Origin: Neofusicoccum parvum
Lineage: Eukaryota > Ascomycota > Dothideomycetes > Botryosphaeriales > Botryosphaeriaceae
Length of the DNA stretch: 64,000 nucleotides
Assembly (NCBI GenBank): GCA_020912385.1
Contig: CP087212.1
Coordinates: forward strand, 1,054,001-1,118,000
Direction: 5' to 3'
Made by a program: the position numbers and the translations under genes. The notes under the pieces were generated by a model that was given only the letters and a program-made list of their open reading frames with translations, had not been told where the DNA came from and made no database searches. This document shows positions 1 through 11,061 of this stretch, piece by piece. Numbering within the stretch: the first letter of the stretch is position 1; every line of letters begins with the position of its first letter.

Positions 1-1034
1 CCCAAGTACACCTCCATGGGTTCCACCTACCACACCATCTTCCGCCAGGAGGGGCTCTTGCGAGGACTGTACGGCGGTGTTGTGCCTGCCTTCCTTGGCT
101 CCTTTTCCGGCACCGTCATCTTCTTCGGCACTTATGAATGGTGCAAGCGGACAATGGTCGACACAGGCATCGCACCACCGATCGCATACTTTAGTGGAGG
201 TATGCTTACTTCGGTGCTCCTCTCATTAGATACATTTGATACTGACTGATGATGCCAGGCCTGATAGCAGACCTGTTCGCCGCCCCGCTCTACGTCCCGT
301 CTGAAGTACTCAAGACCCGCCTCCAGCTTCAGGGCCGCTACAACAACCCGTATTTCGAATCAGGCTACAACTATCGCGGCACGTGGCATGCCGCAAGGAC
401 CATAGTGCGTGTTGAAGGATGGGCAGCGCTTTTCCACGGCTTCAAGGCAACCCTGGCCCGTGATCTCCCTTTCTCGGCGCTGCAATTCGCCTTCTACGAG
501 CACGAGCAAAAGCTGGCCAAGGCTTGGGTCGGATCAAAAGACATCGGTCTTCCGCTAGAGATTTTTACAGGAGCCACAGCTGGCGGGATGGCTGGTGTTA
601 TCACCTGTCCGCTTGACGTTGTCAAGACCAGGATTCAAACGCAGCAAAGCCCAGAGGCTATGGCAGCATTTGCCGCGAAAGCTGCCAGGAAGAAGCCAAA
701 TGTCTCGTCCAGCTCAACTGGACCTAGCGCTGGTCCTTCGTCAAAACACAGCACCCCTTCTGGCCCCGGGCCTGGCCATTCCAAACGTACAAAACGCCCT
801 ATCTCGACGTCTTCACCTTCAACCTCCCTCAAGCAACATTCTGCAGCTACGCTCGACACGTCTTCCATCGTCAAGGGCCTACGATTAATTTATAAGACGG
901 AGGGGGTTTGGGGGTTATTCCGCGGGGTTGGTCCAAGAGCAGTCTGGACCAGCGTGCAAAGTGGCACCATGTTGGTTCTCTTTCAGACTTTCCTGAGATG
1001 GTTTGAACGGCATCCACTGGTTACTCAAGAATAA
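1..1034 (+). CDS. Mitochondrial carrier protein, Mme1-like (5' truncated by window edge)
   Basis: This is a member of the SLC25 mitochondrial carrier family and would sit in the inner mitochondrial membrane. Exons are 1-199 and 259-1034, with a GT-AG intron at 200-258 that keeps frame (phase 1, restoring a Gly). Two carrier signatures are visible: [10 protein letters not shown] in the second repeat and [10 protein letters not shown] in the third. A Ser/Pro-rich loop of about 60 residues splits the third repeat. The pattern [20 protein letters not shown], the later [15 protein letters not shown] and the WTSVQS near the C-terminus resemble yeast YMR166C/Mme1, reported as a mitochondrial magnesium exporter. 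The first repeat lies off the left edge. Carrier family is near certain; the transported ion is inferred from resemblance. Confidence 0.9.
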
Positions 1035-1633
1035 ATATAGAGCTGAAGACTTTTTATGGGGTGGTTTGGTTTATGCATGGCATGGGAGGTTAAACAGGTG
1101 GCCAATTGTACAGTAGGTTGTATCATTCCCCTAGAAGGAGACATTTCTTATTGAAGTCGAAGCATTGGGCGGCGTTGTCTCTCTCGTCTCTCCAGTCCCA
1201 TCTCTTATTTTTTTCACTATAGAATTTTGTGAAATCTATTTCAACCTTTTTGATCGTTTGTTTCTTCCATTCTCGGCTTTGCCTGCATTTCCATTTTGGT
1301 CCGACCGCAGCTTTCTGATGTCAGATTTTTCTGCCGCGTAGCGTCAGACCTTCGGCTCTAATCAGCCACATTGAACTCTAGCTCGGTCCGCCGCGCCGCT
1401 CTAGCCCCATCGTCGGCTGAGGCCCCTGACATGGAGCTAAATAGGCAGTGCTGATAGTCCGCTCCCCGCGTCCAAGCAGCCTCATGCGGGGCACCCGAGG
1501 TCGAGCCGGGATCACCGTGCTTGTACTACAATGACCTTGGCCATATAAGACTGCTGCAGCTCCGCTCTTCTGGGCTTTATACGATTCCTCATAGCTCACT
1601 CCAGGCACAATCAATCCGTTCAGGCAGTTCACA
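1035..1633. other. Intergenic region, 3' end of carrier gene and ADH promoter
   Basis: No coding signal was seen. The right half holds pyrimidine-rich tracts (about 1185-1270) and a TATA-like element listed separately. Confidence 0.6.
1542..1549 (+). promoter_or_regulatory. TATA-like element of the alcohol dehydrogenase gene
   Basis: The sequence CATATAAG lies about 85 nt before the ADH start codon at 1634, a normal spacing for a fungal core promoter with a short leader. This is a motif reading only. Confidence 0.45.
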
Positions 1634-3047
1634 ATGGCGTCAGTACTTCCTCATCTTACTTTAGGCAGCTCCAAGGAAGGGAAAGAGAAGAAGCAACGGG
1701 AGACGGACATCAAGATTCCAACCACGCAGAAAGCCGCCGTCAAAGATGGCTTGACAGCACCCATCAAAGACGATGCCCCAGTCCCGGAACTCAAGCCCGG
1801 TCAGATCCTCGTCAAGATCAACTGGACGGGTCTCTGCCACTCGGACATCGGCTTCCTGCGCGACTACTGGCCCACCTCCGCCTTCCCGGCCCTCGTCAAG
1901 GACATGGCGCTCGGCGTCTGCGGCCACGAGGGCGCCGGCAACGTCGTCGCCGTGGCGCCCGACGTCGCGGCCGAGGAGCTGTGGTCCGTCGGCGACCGCG
2001 CGGGCATCAAGTGGTGCACCAGCGTGTGCCGCCGCTGCGAGTTCTGCACCAACGGCGCCGACGAGCTGCACTGCCCGAACCAGCTCAACTCCGGCCTCAC
2101 CACGCCCGGAACCTTCCAGCAGTACGTCGCGACCGACGCGCGCTACGCGACACGCCTGCCCGACGCCGTCAGCGACGAGGAGGCCGGCCCGCTCATGTGT
2201 GGCGGAATCACCGGGTACGTGGCGTGTAAGCGGAGCGGGGTCAAGCCGGGGCAGTGGATTGTGCACATGGGCGCTGGTGGTGGGCTGGGCCATGTAAGTG
2301 GAATTATCCGGTGTCGAGTGGAAGGATTGATATCCACGATCCTTGGCGCTGACTGTACTTCTTCCTGCAGCTCGGCTTGCAGTACGCCAAAGTCATGGGC
2401 ATGCGGAGTATTGCCATTGACGTAGGCGCGGAGAAGGAGGAGTTGTGCAAGAAGCTGGGTGCGGAGGTCTACATTGATGCCGCGAAGAGCGAGGATCTGA
2501 TCAAGCAAGTGACGGAGATCACAACTTACGGAGGTACAGCCTTTCTTTCTCCCCAAGACCTTCAACTATGCTGAATCCGATGCTGATTTTTTTTTCTCTC
2601 GACAGCTCATGGTGCCATTGTCTTCGCTCCGACGAAGCAGTGCTATGAGACGGCACCATACCTGCTGCGTCCAGGTGGAACGATGGTTGCGGTGGGCTTC
2701 CCGAAAGATCCGACAATTTTGGCTGGGGCACCACCAACTATTCTTGCGATGAGAAAGGTACGTTCTCCTCGCCTTTTTCCTCCCCCAATCTCTTCCAGCA
2801 GTATCTACCAGAAGGGCAAATCGGTCCCTCTCTACTAGGCGTAACTGATCATTTGGAATGGCAGCTCAACATCGTGGGAAGCGTAACGGGCACGCTGAAG
2901 GAGGTGGAAGAAATGCTTGATTTCACGGCGAGAGGACTTGTGCATCCGATCCTCATCAAAGGAAAGCTGAATGAGCTTGATAAGTACGTTGACCTCGTCA
3001 AGGAGGGCAAGATATCCGGAAGAGTTGTCCTTAAGGTGGACGAATGA
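1634..3047 (+). CDS. Zinc-dependent alcohol dehydrogenase (medium-chain, ADH1-type)
   Basis: A cytosolic NAD-dependent alcohol dehydrogenase interconverting alcohols and aldehydes. Exons are 1634-2293, 2371-2533, 2606-2757 and 2865-3047, giving 385 aa; all introns are GT-AG and preserve frame. The N-terminal GroES-like domain shows the catalytic zinc ligands in GLCHSD and GHEGAG. The structural zinc loop follows (CRRCEFC, then a Cys eight residues later; yeast ADH1 has seven). The Rossmann motif GAGGGLGHLG is split by intron 1, and the NAD-binding Asp lies in SIAIDVG. Compared with yeast ADH1 there is an extra N-terminal stretch of about 30 charged residues (KEGKEKKQRE) with no obvious targeting character. 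Family assignment is secure; substrate is unknown. Confidence 0.95.
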
Positions 3048-3467
3048 GCCAAGTGTGTTTGCAAGATTCCCATCATCACACCACTGCTAGCTACAGACAG
3101 AGTACGTATCAGAACTGTCATTTTTGAGTGAATGCACATCACGTTACTTTGTTCTGCTCAAACGGCGTGGCATAATCAGTCAGAACAGGATCCAGCGATT
3201 ACCTACCCCAGAACACGCTCGGTCCGTTGCATTCACCTTTTTTGCGCCCTATGTAAGCGAGCAGACATAAAACGCCCAACCGAATTGTTCTACTGCTCCT
3301 CCTCCACAAGCGACAAACCACTTGAACTCCGCTCAAACGCGCGGTACACCTGCCTCGCCTCTCCGGGGTCTTCGTCGCCCACGGGCCACGCTACCAGCTG
3401 CGCCTTCCCGAAACACCCCACCGCCTCTCTTTCTGTACAGCCGAGCGCGACACCCAACTTCACTCGG
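3048..3467. other. Intergenic region
   Basis: The reading frame of the next gene stays open upstream to about 3132, but that part has no protein-like composition, so I treat it as leader. No motif was recognised. Confidence 0.5.
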
Positions 3468-4418
3468 ATGAACAAATCTTCTAGCATGGCTTTGAAGCGC
3501 CCGCATGACGAGAGCAAGCTCATGGAGCCGGACTTCCTGATGGAGGATACGGTGGAGAATGGGACACTTTGGCATTTCCGCGAAATACCTCCCGAAGACC
3601 ACCGCGTCGAGAACCCTCACTTGGAGCAGGTCATTGCGCAGGGCCGCGAGGCCTCCAAGCTCATGGGCAACATGGTTATGGACCTGGAGACCGTCACCAC
3701 CACAGACGCAAGAGACAGCATCCTAAATCTGCAGTCATTTCTATCTCAGCTCCAGCGCAAGCTCACCGAAAAGCTCATCGCCGCAGAGGAACCGGTTCTC
3801 CGTCAAGACAGCAAACTCCGCGACAGGCACGGCATGGTATCCCAGCGCGGTACCACCGCTCTCACCGAGAAGGCGCTCACCAAAGCAAAGATGCCAGCCA
3901 AGCCCGCCTTCAAGCGCAAGCGGGACGACTCAGACGCCGGCCCTCTCAGCTTCGTAGAGGACCACGAGTCCGACCCGACCAACTTCTCCCTTCCGGTCGC
4001 CAACCCGGCAAACGCCTCCGTCTCCAAGCCCATCCCTGCCAAGGTGCCCGCGCCTCCTAAGGTAGCCGCTGACAGTGGCATCGCGTCGGCGACGAGTGGC
4101 CTCAAGAACATCTCCATAAACCCTGCGGCCAAATTCATTCACCACTCATCCAATGGGGGCTTCGCAAAGGCAGATGTGGGTAACACCGCCACCGAGCAGA
4201 GGCCCAGGAAGAAGGCTAGGGTGGGTTCAAGCGCTCGGGACAGCAAGAAGGATGTCGCTCCATCCACTCGTGATCCAGGCAAAGGGAGCAACGCTAACAA
4301 CCAACCTTCAACCGTCCCCGAAGACAGCTCCCGTAATCAGGCGGGTGTGAAGATAAGAGACGCCCATAAGAGGAAGGGCGCGGGGGCGAAGCGTGGTGCT
4401 GATAGAAGGAGGTATTGA
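3468..4418 (+). CDS. Hypothetical nuclear-type basic protein
   Basis: I do not recognise this protein. The single-exon frame gives 316 aa from ATG 3468; ATG 3486 (MALKRPHDES) is an equally good start. Residues about 10-110 are mixed and probably helical (ENPHLEQVIAQGREASKLM, then a Leu/Gln-rich stretch around LQSFLSQLQRKLTEKL), suggesting a short coiled coil. The remainder is disordered, rich in Lys, Pro, Ser and Ala. It holds basic clusters that look like nuclear localisation signals (FKRKRDD, RPRKKARVG, and the C-terminal RKGAGAKRGADRRRY). A nuclear or nucleolar location is inferred from composition only. Confidence 0.7.
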   Translation: MNKSSSMALKRPHDESKLMEPDFLMEDTVENGTLWHFREIPPEDHRVENPHLEQVIAQGREASKLMGNMVMDLETVTTTDARDSILNLQSFLSQLQRKLTEKLIAAEEPVLRQDSKLRDRHGMVSQRGTTALTEKALTKAKMPAKPAFKRKRDDSDAGPLSFVEDHESDPTNFSLPVANPANASVSKPIPAKVPAPPKVAADSGIASATSGLKNISINPAAKFIHHSSNGGFAKADVGNTATEQRPRKKARVGSSARDSKKDVAPSTRDPGKGSNANNQPSTVPEDSSRNQAGVKIRDAHKRKGAGAKRGADRRRY

Positions 4419-4950
4419 GGGAGACTTGCTCTCGATAATGTTGGTTGGTAGAATGGGATTTGTGTCACTATCGAGTAATAGGGACTAAGGCTTGCGGCAA
4501 TGGCAAGAGCGTTCTTAGATGACTAGCTTATCTCGGAGCAAAAACGAAAGCGTGCATGCATCTGTAATAGACAGGTACAACGAATTACAGCAGACAAATA
4601 TTGCTCTATCTTCCTGAAGTCCGCTGGATTCTCTGTGGGAAAAGCCGGAAACATTTACGGGCTACACGCTGGTCTGGATGCCCTTCTTGGACGCCTTCAT
4701 TTGCCTTCCGCGCCTGCCTTTGCGTTGAAAGAACTGACGATGCGTAATCGCCTGCCTTCCGTACCAGACCATAGGTTTGCACCTACCTGATATGATCCGA
4801 CCGAGAGGTGGATGTTAACCTCCCGCCTCTTCCCTCTCTTTCTCTTTCTCTTTCTCTCTCTCCAAACACATCTTATCTTTACAGCGAGGCACACACCAGC
4901 ATTTTCTCTCAGTCTCTTAACATATTCTAACCGGAAAATAAGCCCCAGCC
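4419..4950. other. Intergenic region with CT-rich leader
   Basis: No gene seen. A CT microsatellite (see 4822-4863) precedes the next start codon, as is common in fungal promoters and leaders. Confidence 0.55.
4822..4863 (+). repeat. CT/CTTT microsatellite
   Basis: Repeated CTTT and CTCT units form a pyrimidine tract about 90 nt before the start codon at 4951. It is probably part of the promoter or 5' leader. Confidence 0.7.
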
Positions 4951-5431
4951 ATGGACGGCACTACTTGCGGATTTGGTCCGCCCCGAGCGTGCGTCAGTAG
5001 GGATGACGTCGCTGTCGTTGAAATCGTCGACGTCGACGCAGATCCAAATTCTTCTCCGGTTGAGAGGACTCTTTATGGCAGAGTACTGGAAGCGAGTTTC
5101 CAGGTAAGAGATATGGGTGGAATCAGCAAAGGCTCCCACGTTTGCTGAACGGGATGCCTTCCACTAGGGATTTCTCAACTCTCTTTTTGCCCTGTTCTAC
5201 AAGGATAGAACCCAGTATGACGTCCACATGCACTTCGAACGGCGGTGCTTCCGCCATGTCAAGGAGGAAGACTGGGACTCGAATACGATAATGCTGCGCG
5301 AGAACTCTCACGGTGTTTTGAAGTTGTATGCTCATTTCACTCCGAAACGGAAGGACCTGGGGACGAACACGACGAATACTACCCAGACGGATACTACGGG
5401 CAACACAGACCCATCTTTACAGGCGGCATGA
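4951..5431 (+). CDS. Hypothetical protein, two exons
   Basis: I do not recognise this protein. Exons 4951-5103 and 5168-5431 are joined by a 64-nt GT-AG intron (donor GTAAGA, acceptor ACTAG) and give 138 aa. The first exon is acidic (VVEIVDVDADPNSS). The second starts GFLNSLFALFYKDRTQYDVH, continues into a compact part with Arg, Cys and His (ERRCFRHVKEEDW), and ends with Thr/Asn repeats (TNTTNTTQTDTTGNT). It shows no signal peptide or membrane segment. A short downstream intron giving a different C-terminus is possible. Confidence 0.5.
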
Positions 5432-6119
5432 GCAGAAGCACACTCGGTGGTAAAAGTAAGAATATTGGCTGAAGTTGAGGAAGCGGTCCGCAGCTGACAC
5501 GTGGAAAGGTGTACAATGTGTGGCGGAAGGCTAGAGATCAACATGGGGTTCACCGTTTAGGTGTGGACGTCGGCCAATTGCGCCAAAATCAGGAGGCGCA
5601 AGCGAATTACTCGCAATACCCATGGTGCAGAGACATACGAGCTGGTAGACGCTGGTCGCGAGCTGTTCCCCGATTGCACCCACACCCGGAGGGAGGAGTT
5701 GCGTGTCTCAAGAGATCTGCAGATAGCGAACAGCTTCAATGAGAAACATTCGATGACTTGCAGCGAGGGGACTCGGCCACGAAGGGCCATCAGCGCCCGA
5801 ATGATGGCGGCGTGAACACAGGGATGCTTGGCCTCTGGTAGAGGCACGCCGGCAATGCAGATCAGCGGTTAGCGTGTGGGGGGACGGGCGCTAGCAGCAC
5901 AGAAGGCGGGGTAGCAGGCCTTGGGCAGTCCGACGCGTGGAGGACATCTCACCTGAGCTGCTGCGCTGACATGCCACAAAACCCCGCACATCCCTAGACA
6001 CCTGTTCCCTTCTCCAGAATTCTCAGCCCTCGCCCCTCCTCGCCCTTGTTGCCCACACAACGTGTCAAAATTCATCCATTGATCCATCTCCCCAAGTGTA
6101 CCCCTAGTGAACCGTCAAG
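5432..6119. other. Intergenic region
   Basis: No supported gene. Short open frames here lack protein-like composition. The last 120 nt are C-rich and AT-poor and look like the leader of the next gene. Confidence 0.5.
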
Positions 6120-7126
6120 ATGAGTGCAATCGCCGAAACCAGCGATGGACCGACGCCTCCCATCCAGGTGCTGTACGCCCTCCATCCTGGTTTCGACACT
6201 CTGGACGTCGCCGGTCCCGTCGAGGTGCTCCACACGGCCAGGCACAATCTGGGCGACCCTGGTAAGTGAAAGCTTATGCCATTGCTTGTTGGACGGAAAC
6301 CGGGGAGTCGAGGCCCATACATGCATTATGCCCTGCCACATCTTGCTTTCTCGTCTCGTGAGCGGCTGCTGACGGAACGGATCCTCCCGCAGCCGGCAAG
6401 GCCTTCAACGTCAAGTTCGTCGCCGCCAGCGAGCACACCGTCTCGGAGCAGGGCGCGTCCTTCCGAGCCCACATGGACTTCGAGGATGCCCACGAGGACC
6501 TCGCCGAGTTCGACGTGCTGATCGTCCCGGGCGGCGGCACCGACAAGGTCCTCGAGCAGAACGCCGAGCCGATGAAGCTCATCAAGGCCTTTGCAGAGCT
6601 GCAGAAGACCGACCCGACCAAGGAGCGCACGCTGATGTCGGTGTGCACCGGGTCGCTGCTGCTGGCCAAGGCAGGCGTGCTGCAGGGGCTGTCGGCGACG
6701 ACGCACCCCGACTACTACACCAAGATGGAGATCATCTGCCAGAAGGCGGCGCAGGAGGGCGACTACGAGCAGACGAACGTGATGGAGGAGCGGTACGTGG
6801 TCAACAACGCACGCTTCGAGCTGGGCGAGAACGAAGAGGAGAACCCCTTCATCCTGAGGAAGCGCCCGGACGGCCGGCGCAAGAGCATCGCGCGCAAGGG
6901 CAGCAACGCCTGGAAGGAGGGCCGCCGCCGCGAGAGCATCGTGCGCCGCGCGAGCATGCGCCTGGGCGGCCTGCGCGTCATCACGAGCGGCGGCGTCACG
7001 ACGGGCTTGGACGCCAGCCTGTATCTCGTCGGCGCTATGGTGTCGCACGAGTCGGCGATTGAGGTGGCGCGTGTGCTGCAGTACGAGTGGAACAAGGGCG
7101 TGACGGTCGACGGAATTGACGTTTGA
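6120..7126 (+). CDS. DJ-1/PfpI family protein (isonitrile hydratase-like)
   Basis: A class I glutamine amidotransferase-like (DJ-1/PfpI) protein. Exons 6120-6261 and 6393-7126 give 291 aa. The strand order is typical: VLYALHPGFDTLDVAGPVEVL at the start, VLIVPGGGTDKVL, then the nucleophile elbow MSVCTGSLLLAKAGVLQG with Cys132, followed by ATTHPDYY. The C-terminal part GGVTTGLDASLYLVG is the usual core ending. The Cys-Thr-Gly elbow and the ATTH that follows resemble bacterial isonitrile hydratase more than PARK7, but the substrate cannot be read. An insert rich in Arg and Ser, about 40 residues long (nt 6862-6966), separates the elbow half from the last strands; it contains RRKS, RRES and RRAS. 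Family call is secure. Confidence 0.9.
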
Positions 7127-8434
7127 TGATGATGACGGTGCGGGTGCTGGCGCCGTTGACGTTGTATCGCGCGCGCGAATTAAAAAAAGACGGCGGGGCA
7201 AAGCAGGGCAGTGGCGAGCGAGGTTGCAGCCTGCTGGCGAGGCGGTTTGGCGAGGGTGAGGCGCCCCGGCCACGGGCTTAGCATGACCGAATGAACCTTT
7301 AGCTGGCAGCTGCTATGGGCTGCCACGAGCAAATGAACCGGATTCCGACAAGCTTTGCTGCCGTATTCCCCTGAGGGTGGTGAGCTGCCGCTCCCGCGTG
7401 GCATCCGCAGGCGGGAAGGGTGGGCGGAGTGGACCCTTAAGCGCCATGCCATAAGGGGCACAGCCGCAGCCACTGACGGCAGTTTGATGGTGCGTTGCTG
7501 GCTTTCCGGGCACGCGCTGGGCGCCTGGCAGCCGCCTGTGCCTGAAACGGCACGCGCGCGCTGGCTGGTGACTGGACTGGACGGCGTTTGAAACAGAAAC
7601 AACACGCTGGCCGCGGGCCCTGCGCTGTCCCCCGCACTCGCTTAAGGGCGATCTTGCATCAGTTCCGGCATGCCGGCCGTTGCGCCCGCCACTTTCGGCC
7701 AGCGCCTCGAGCCACATCCCGCCGTGACTCGGCCAGTCATCCGCCGGCGTGCTGCCACCTCTCGACCTTTGCCCCTCGAGCTTGCACCGCCCGCCCTGTG
7801 CGCACCGCCCCACCTGCTCATGCCATCCCGCCCACCAAGTTGGCAGTGGGTCCGACTTCCTCCGTACACGTCGTGCCAGCGGCGAGCGCCGTTCTAGACG
7901 CTCAAGCCCGTGGGGACTGGCTCCACCGGTGAGCCCGAAGACCGCCATCCCACGTCCGCGCAGTCCCTGCGTCGAGCGCTCTGCAACGCAAGCGCTATCG
8001 TGGATCCAACCGGTTCTGCTGCCGGGCCAAGCGCGCAACCGTGTCGATGTTTCTGCTTCGAGCAGCCCGCGGGAATGGCGGCGGGCGCTACGCCGTGGCC
8101 CTGCCTCCCGTGATGGCTAACGTTGTCCGCGTCCCCCGCCTCGCCCTGGCAAGAGTCAGTGAGTCTCCGGTATAAATGGGGTCCTCGCAGCACTCGAGGT
8201 TAGCCCCAATCACAGAACACTCTTCCTGCAGGTACAGACTCCAACTTGCGGTGAGACTAACTCGTTGCTACATCTCATCACCTCCTGCTCCTCCTATCAT
8301 CACACATCAACCTTCTCTATCCATCACCTCGCACCTATCTTTAGAAGCTGAGCTTCAAGAGCGTTGCACATCTTCGACTGGATCAAGATCAGCACTCCAA
8401 CCCTAAAAGCACATCACCCTTATCGTCCTTCATC
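7127..8434. other. Long GC-rich intergenic region upstream of the SDR gene
   Basis: About 1.3 kb without a supported gene. Overlapping open frames on both strands here reflect high GC and read as Arg/Pro/Ala-rich noise. The last 200 nt hold a TATA-like box and a CT/CA-rich leader. Confidence 0.55.
8171..8176 (+). promoter_or_regulatory. TATA box of the SDR gene
   Basis: TATAAA lies 264 nt before the ATG at 8435, followed by a pyrimidine-rich leader, which suggests a long 5' untranslated region. Confidence 0.45.
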
Positions 8435-9471
8435 ATGTCTTTTGCTCGTCTTGCTGGCAAGACCGCCGTCGTCACCGGCTCCTCCTCCGGAATCGGCCGC
8501 TCCGTTGCCCTCGCCTTCCACCGCGAGGGTGCCCAGGTCGTTTGCTCAGACCAGAGCGAGAAGAGGCAAGGCAGCGATGAGACCGAGCTGTCCACCCACG
8601 AGGAGATACTCAAGGCTGGTGGCAAGGCCGTCTTCGTCCAGGCGGACGTGACCAAGGCCGGCGACGTGAAGAATCTGGTCAAAGAGGCGGTGAGCCAGTT
8701 CGGCAGGATCGATATGTAAGTCTTCCATCTCTTTCTAGAGGCCACTCCGGATTAGGTGGCCGCTCTCACCACCGGTCTGCTCCTTTTTCCCGTCCCATTC
8801 CTCGTCGTTGCCGTCTTCTCTCCGTATCGTCAGATAATACTGCCGTTGTCAGACCAACCATACTGACCAAGCCTTGCAGTTGGATCAACAACGCCGGCGT
8901 CAACTGCGACGATGGCAGCATCATGATTTCCGAGGATGCTTGGGACAGGTCGTTTGCCGTCAACGCCCGTGGCACCTCCCTTGGCTGCAAGTATGCTGGC
9001 GCCCAGATGAAGAAGCAGGACCAGCTCCCCAGCATGGACCGGGGCTGGATCATCAACATCACAGGCGTCCAGACTGGCTCAAGTAAGCGCCGTCGAAGTT
9101 GTTCCAAAAGAGGCTAAGACACTAACAATCTTCTCCTGTAGCGAGCGATTCGATCTCAAAGCACTCCGTTGTGAGCGAGTTGACGAAGACCATCGCCCTC
9201 GAGTTCCGCGATAACAGCGTCCATGTGAACGCCATCTGCCCCGGCTGTAAGCATCGCCTCCCACGACCCGATAGAGAGCACACCGAGCTGACAGAATGCA
9301 GACACCAAGTTGTCAATGCCCGAGGACTGGATGGAGACCGAGGAGGCGCAGAACGCGCTATCGAGGTTGCCCGAAGACGTCGCCAAGATGGCCGTTGCCC
9401 TGGCCAGCGAGGAGAGCGGCTGGGTGTCCGGTAACTCGATGCCGGTCGACCGCGGTTACACCGCCATGTAA
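8435..9471 (+). CDS. Short-chain dehydrogenase/reductase with degenerate active site
   Basis: A classical SDR fold protein of 252 aa. Exons are 8435-8715, 8880-9082, 9142-9246 and 9302-9471, all GT-AG and in frame. The cofactor part is intact: TGSSSGIGR near residue 15, VQADVT, and WINNAGV. The usual YxxxK motif reads D164-S-I-S-K168, so the catalytic Tyr is Asp. The loop from the expected catalytic Ser (here Thr, in NITGVQ) to that site is about four residues shorter than usual. The C-terminal CPGYTKL and SGNSMPVDRGYTAM are normal for the family. It may bind NAD(P) without being an ordinary oxidoreductase. The splice junction lies two residues before the motif, so the model should be confirmed there. 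Confidence 0.88.
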
Positions 9472-9680
9472 ACTTATGTGTCACGTTCATGTTCATGTAT
9501 AACCCTGTAATGATTTTAATGACGAAATAGAATGTATATGATCTCCTGGTATTTAGTGGAATATGGAGTCGTGTCTAGTCGTACATATGTACAAACGTCC
9601 CTGCTTACAACATCAATCGTACATCGCGTTTTATACTCGCCTGCGCCAGCGCCGACGCCGTAACTCCAGACGGATCAGCA

Positions 9681-10660
9681 TTACTTCAAGGGCTTCTTCA
9701 TATCTTCTGGGTAAGCCGTGGCTTTTTCGATCTCTCGTTTTTCTTCATGCAGCTCTTCTTTCGCCTTAATGGAGTTCTCGACCTGCTCGACGGCACGCTC
9801 GATCTCAACCTCCATCTCTGGCAAGTGAAATCGCTCAGCAAGTAGCTTGCCATTCCACCTTTGAAGTACCATAACGTCCTCGGTGTCGTTATTCGTTTGC
9901 CTCCGGACAATGTCGGCGACATCCTCGGCCTGTTTCCTCGTGGGGGCTGGCGCATCGCGCGAGTGCTGCCTGGAGGGGTGGATGAGGCCTGCGGCGTACA
10001 TCTGGTCGAGCTCCTCGGAAGGTTTTGGCTTGATCAAGTTATTCTTGAGCAGGAACTCGAGGTGCTTGGAGCCGGACAGGGCCTTCCAGTGGGAGTATGC
10101 GCGGAAGACGAGATAGAAGAAGGGGATGTTTGGTATTCTGTAGGGGGGCGCATCAGTTGTGCAAATCGTTGCGCTCAGCGCGCTTTGTCCACATACATTG
10201 GCACCAGGGCGAACGGTGCAGAAATAGGCATGCCGACGATGCTCCACCACAGGCGCCTGCGATGCAGCGACTGCCGCTCCGTCGCCAGCTTCTGCAGGAT
10301 GCCCGACACGCGCTCCTGCTTGAGGTACAGGCCCGGGAATGTGACCTCAACCGTCTCGCGGCCATCCAGCTCGGCTCGCTTGCGCGAGTTGCTCATCGCG
10401 GGTATCGTCTTCAGCCCCCATTCTTGGTATGGAATCCGGCGCAGGATGCGGTTGCCGTTGACGGTGAGGGTCTTCTTCCAGCCGCCCTTGTACCACGCAA
10501 CCTCCGGCGATGTTTTCTCCCAGTCGGCCCAGGTCTGGTTCGCCTTGTTGGTGGCCTTGTCGAGCAGCGACGGCTTCTCGCCCGAGGGAGAGGTGGCGAC
10601 GCGGCGCTCGCAGTAGATGAGGGTGCGACGGGTGGAAATTGGGAGCAGGAAGAGCCGCAT
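9681..10660 (-). CDS. Mitochondrial K+-H+ exchange-related protein (Mit_KHE1 family)
   Basis: This resembles the fungal family that includes yeast YDL183C, linked to mitochondrial potassium/proton exchange. Exons (minus strand) are 10660-10197 and 10137-9681, joined by a 59-nt intron, giving 306 aa. The start MRLFLLPISTRRTLIYCER is typical of the family, and WADWEKTSPEVAWYKGGWKK follows. A hydrophobic segment spans the splice site (LWWSIVGMPISAPFALVPII, then PNIPFFYLVFRAYSHWKALSG), likely one or two inner-membrane helices. The C-terminus is charged and probably coiled coil (ERAVEQVENSIKAKEELHEE). It converges with the SDR gene. Family call is from memory of these motifs. Confidence 0.8.
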
Positions 10661-11061
10661 CGTGGCGGGCTTGGGCAGGCGGATGCGGGCGTGGAGCAGG
10701 CGGGAGAGATGCGGTGTCGCGCGGGGCAGTCCAGCGATGTGTTTTGCAGCTGAAGAGGCGCGCGCCGGTGTGGGATCGCTTGCCTGCTCAGCGTCGCGCC
10801 TCAGGCGTGGGCTAACGTCATGATGAAGGCCCGTGTCGGCGCGCAGAGGCAATCTCCCGGACGCGATCTCCGACAGGGAACTTCCTACCAGCTCCGACCA
10901 CCAGCCGCCTGTAATTGGAGATCCTCAGCCTCCCCCAAGGCCGGTCTTTTCTCACCCGCCGGCAGCTGGAGGCCTTCCCTCCACCCAAGCCGTCCGCCAA
11001 CACCACGCTCGCTCGCTGTCTCTCTGCGTCCGCTCTCTCCGCTCCACCGGCCGCACAAGCT
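10661..11061. other. Divergent intergenic region
   Basis: About 400 nt shared as promoter by the minus-strand K+/H+ gene and the plus-strand Srf1-like gene. It is GC-rich, with a CT-rich stretch at 11020-11060. No clear motif. Confidence 0.5.

Noticed and set aside
1661..2293. 210-codon frame antisense to ADH exon 1
   Set aside because: Pure shadow of a strongly codon-biased gene.
7313..8038. 241-codon minus-strand open frame in the SDR promoter
   Set aside because: Composition is Arg/Gly/Ser noise, with other open frames overlapping on both strands.
6120..9471. DJ-1/PfpI gene and SDR gene as one functional cluster
   Set aside because: They are separated by 1.3 kb and share no regulatory motif or pathway link that I can see.
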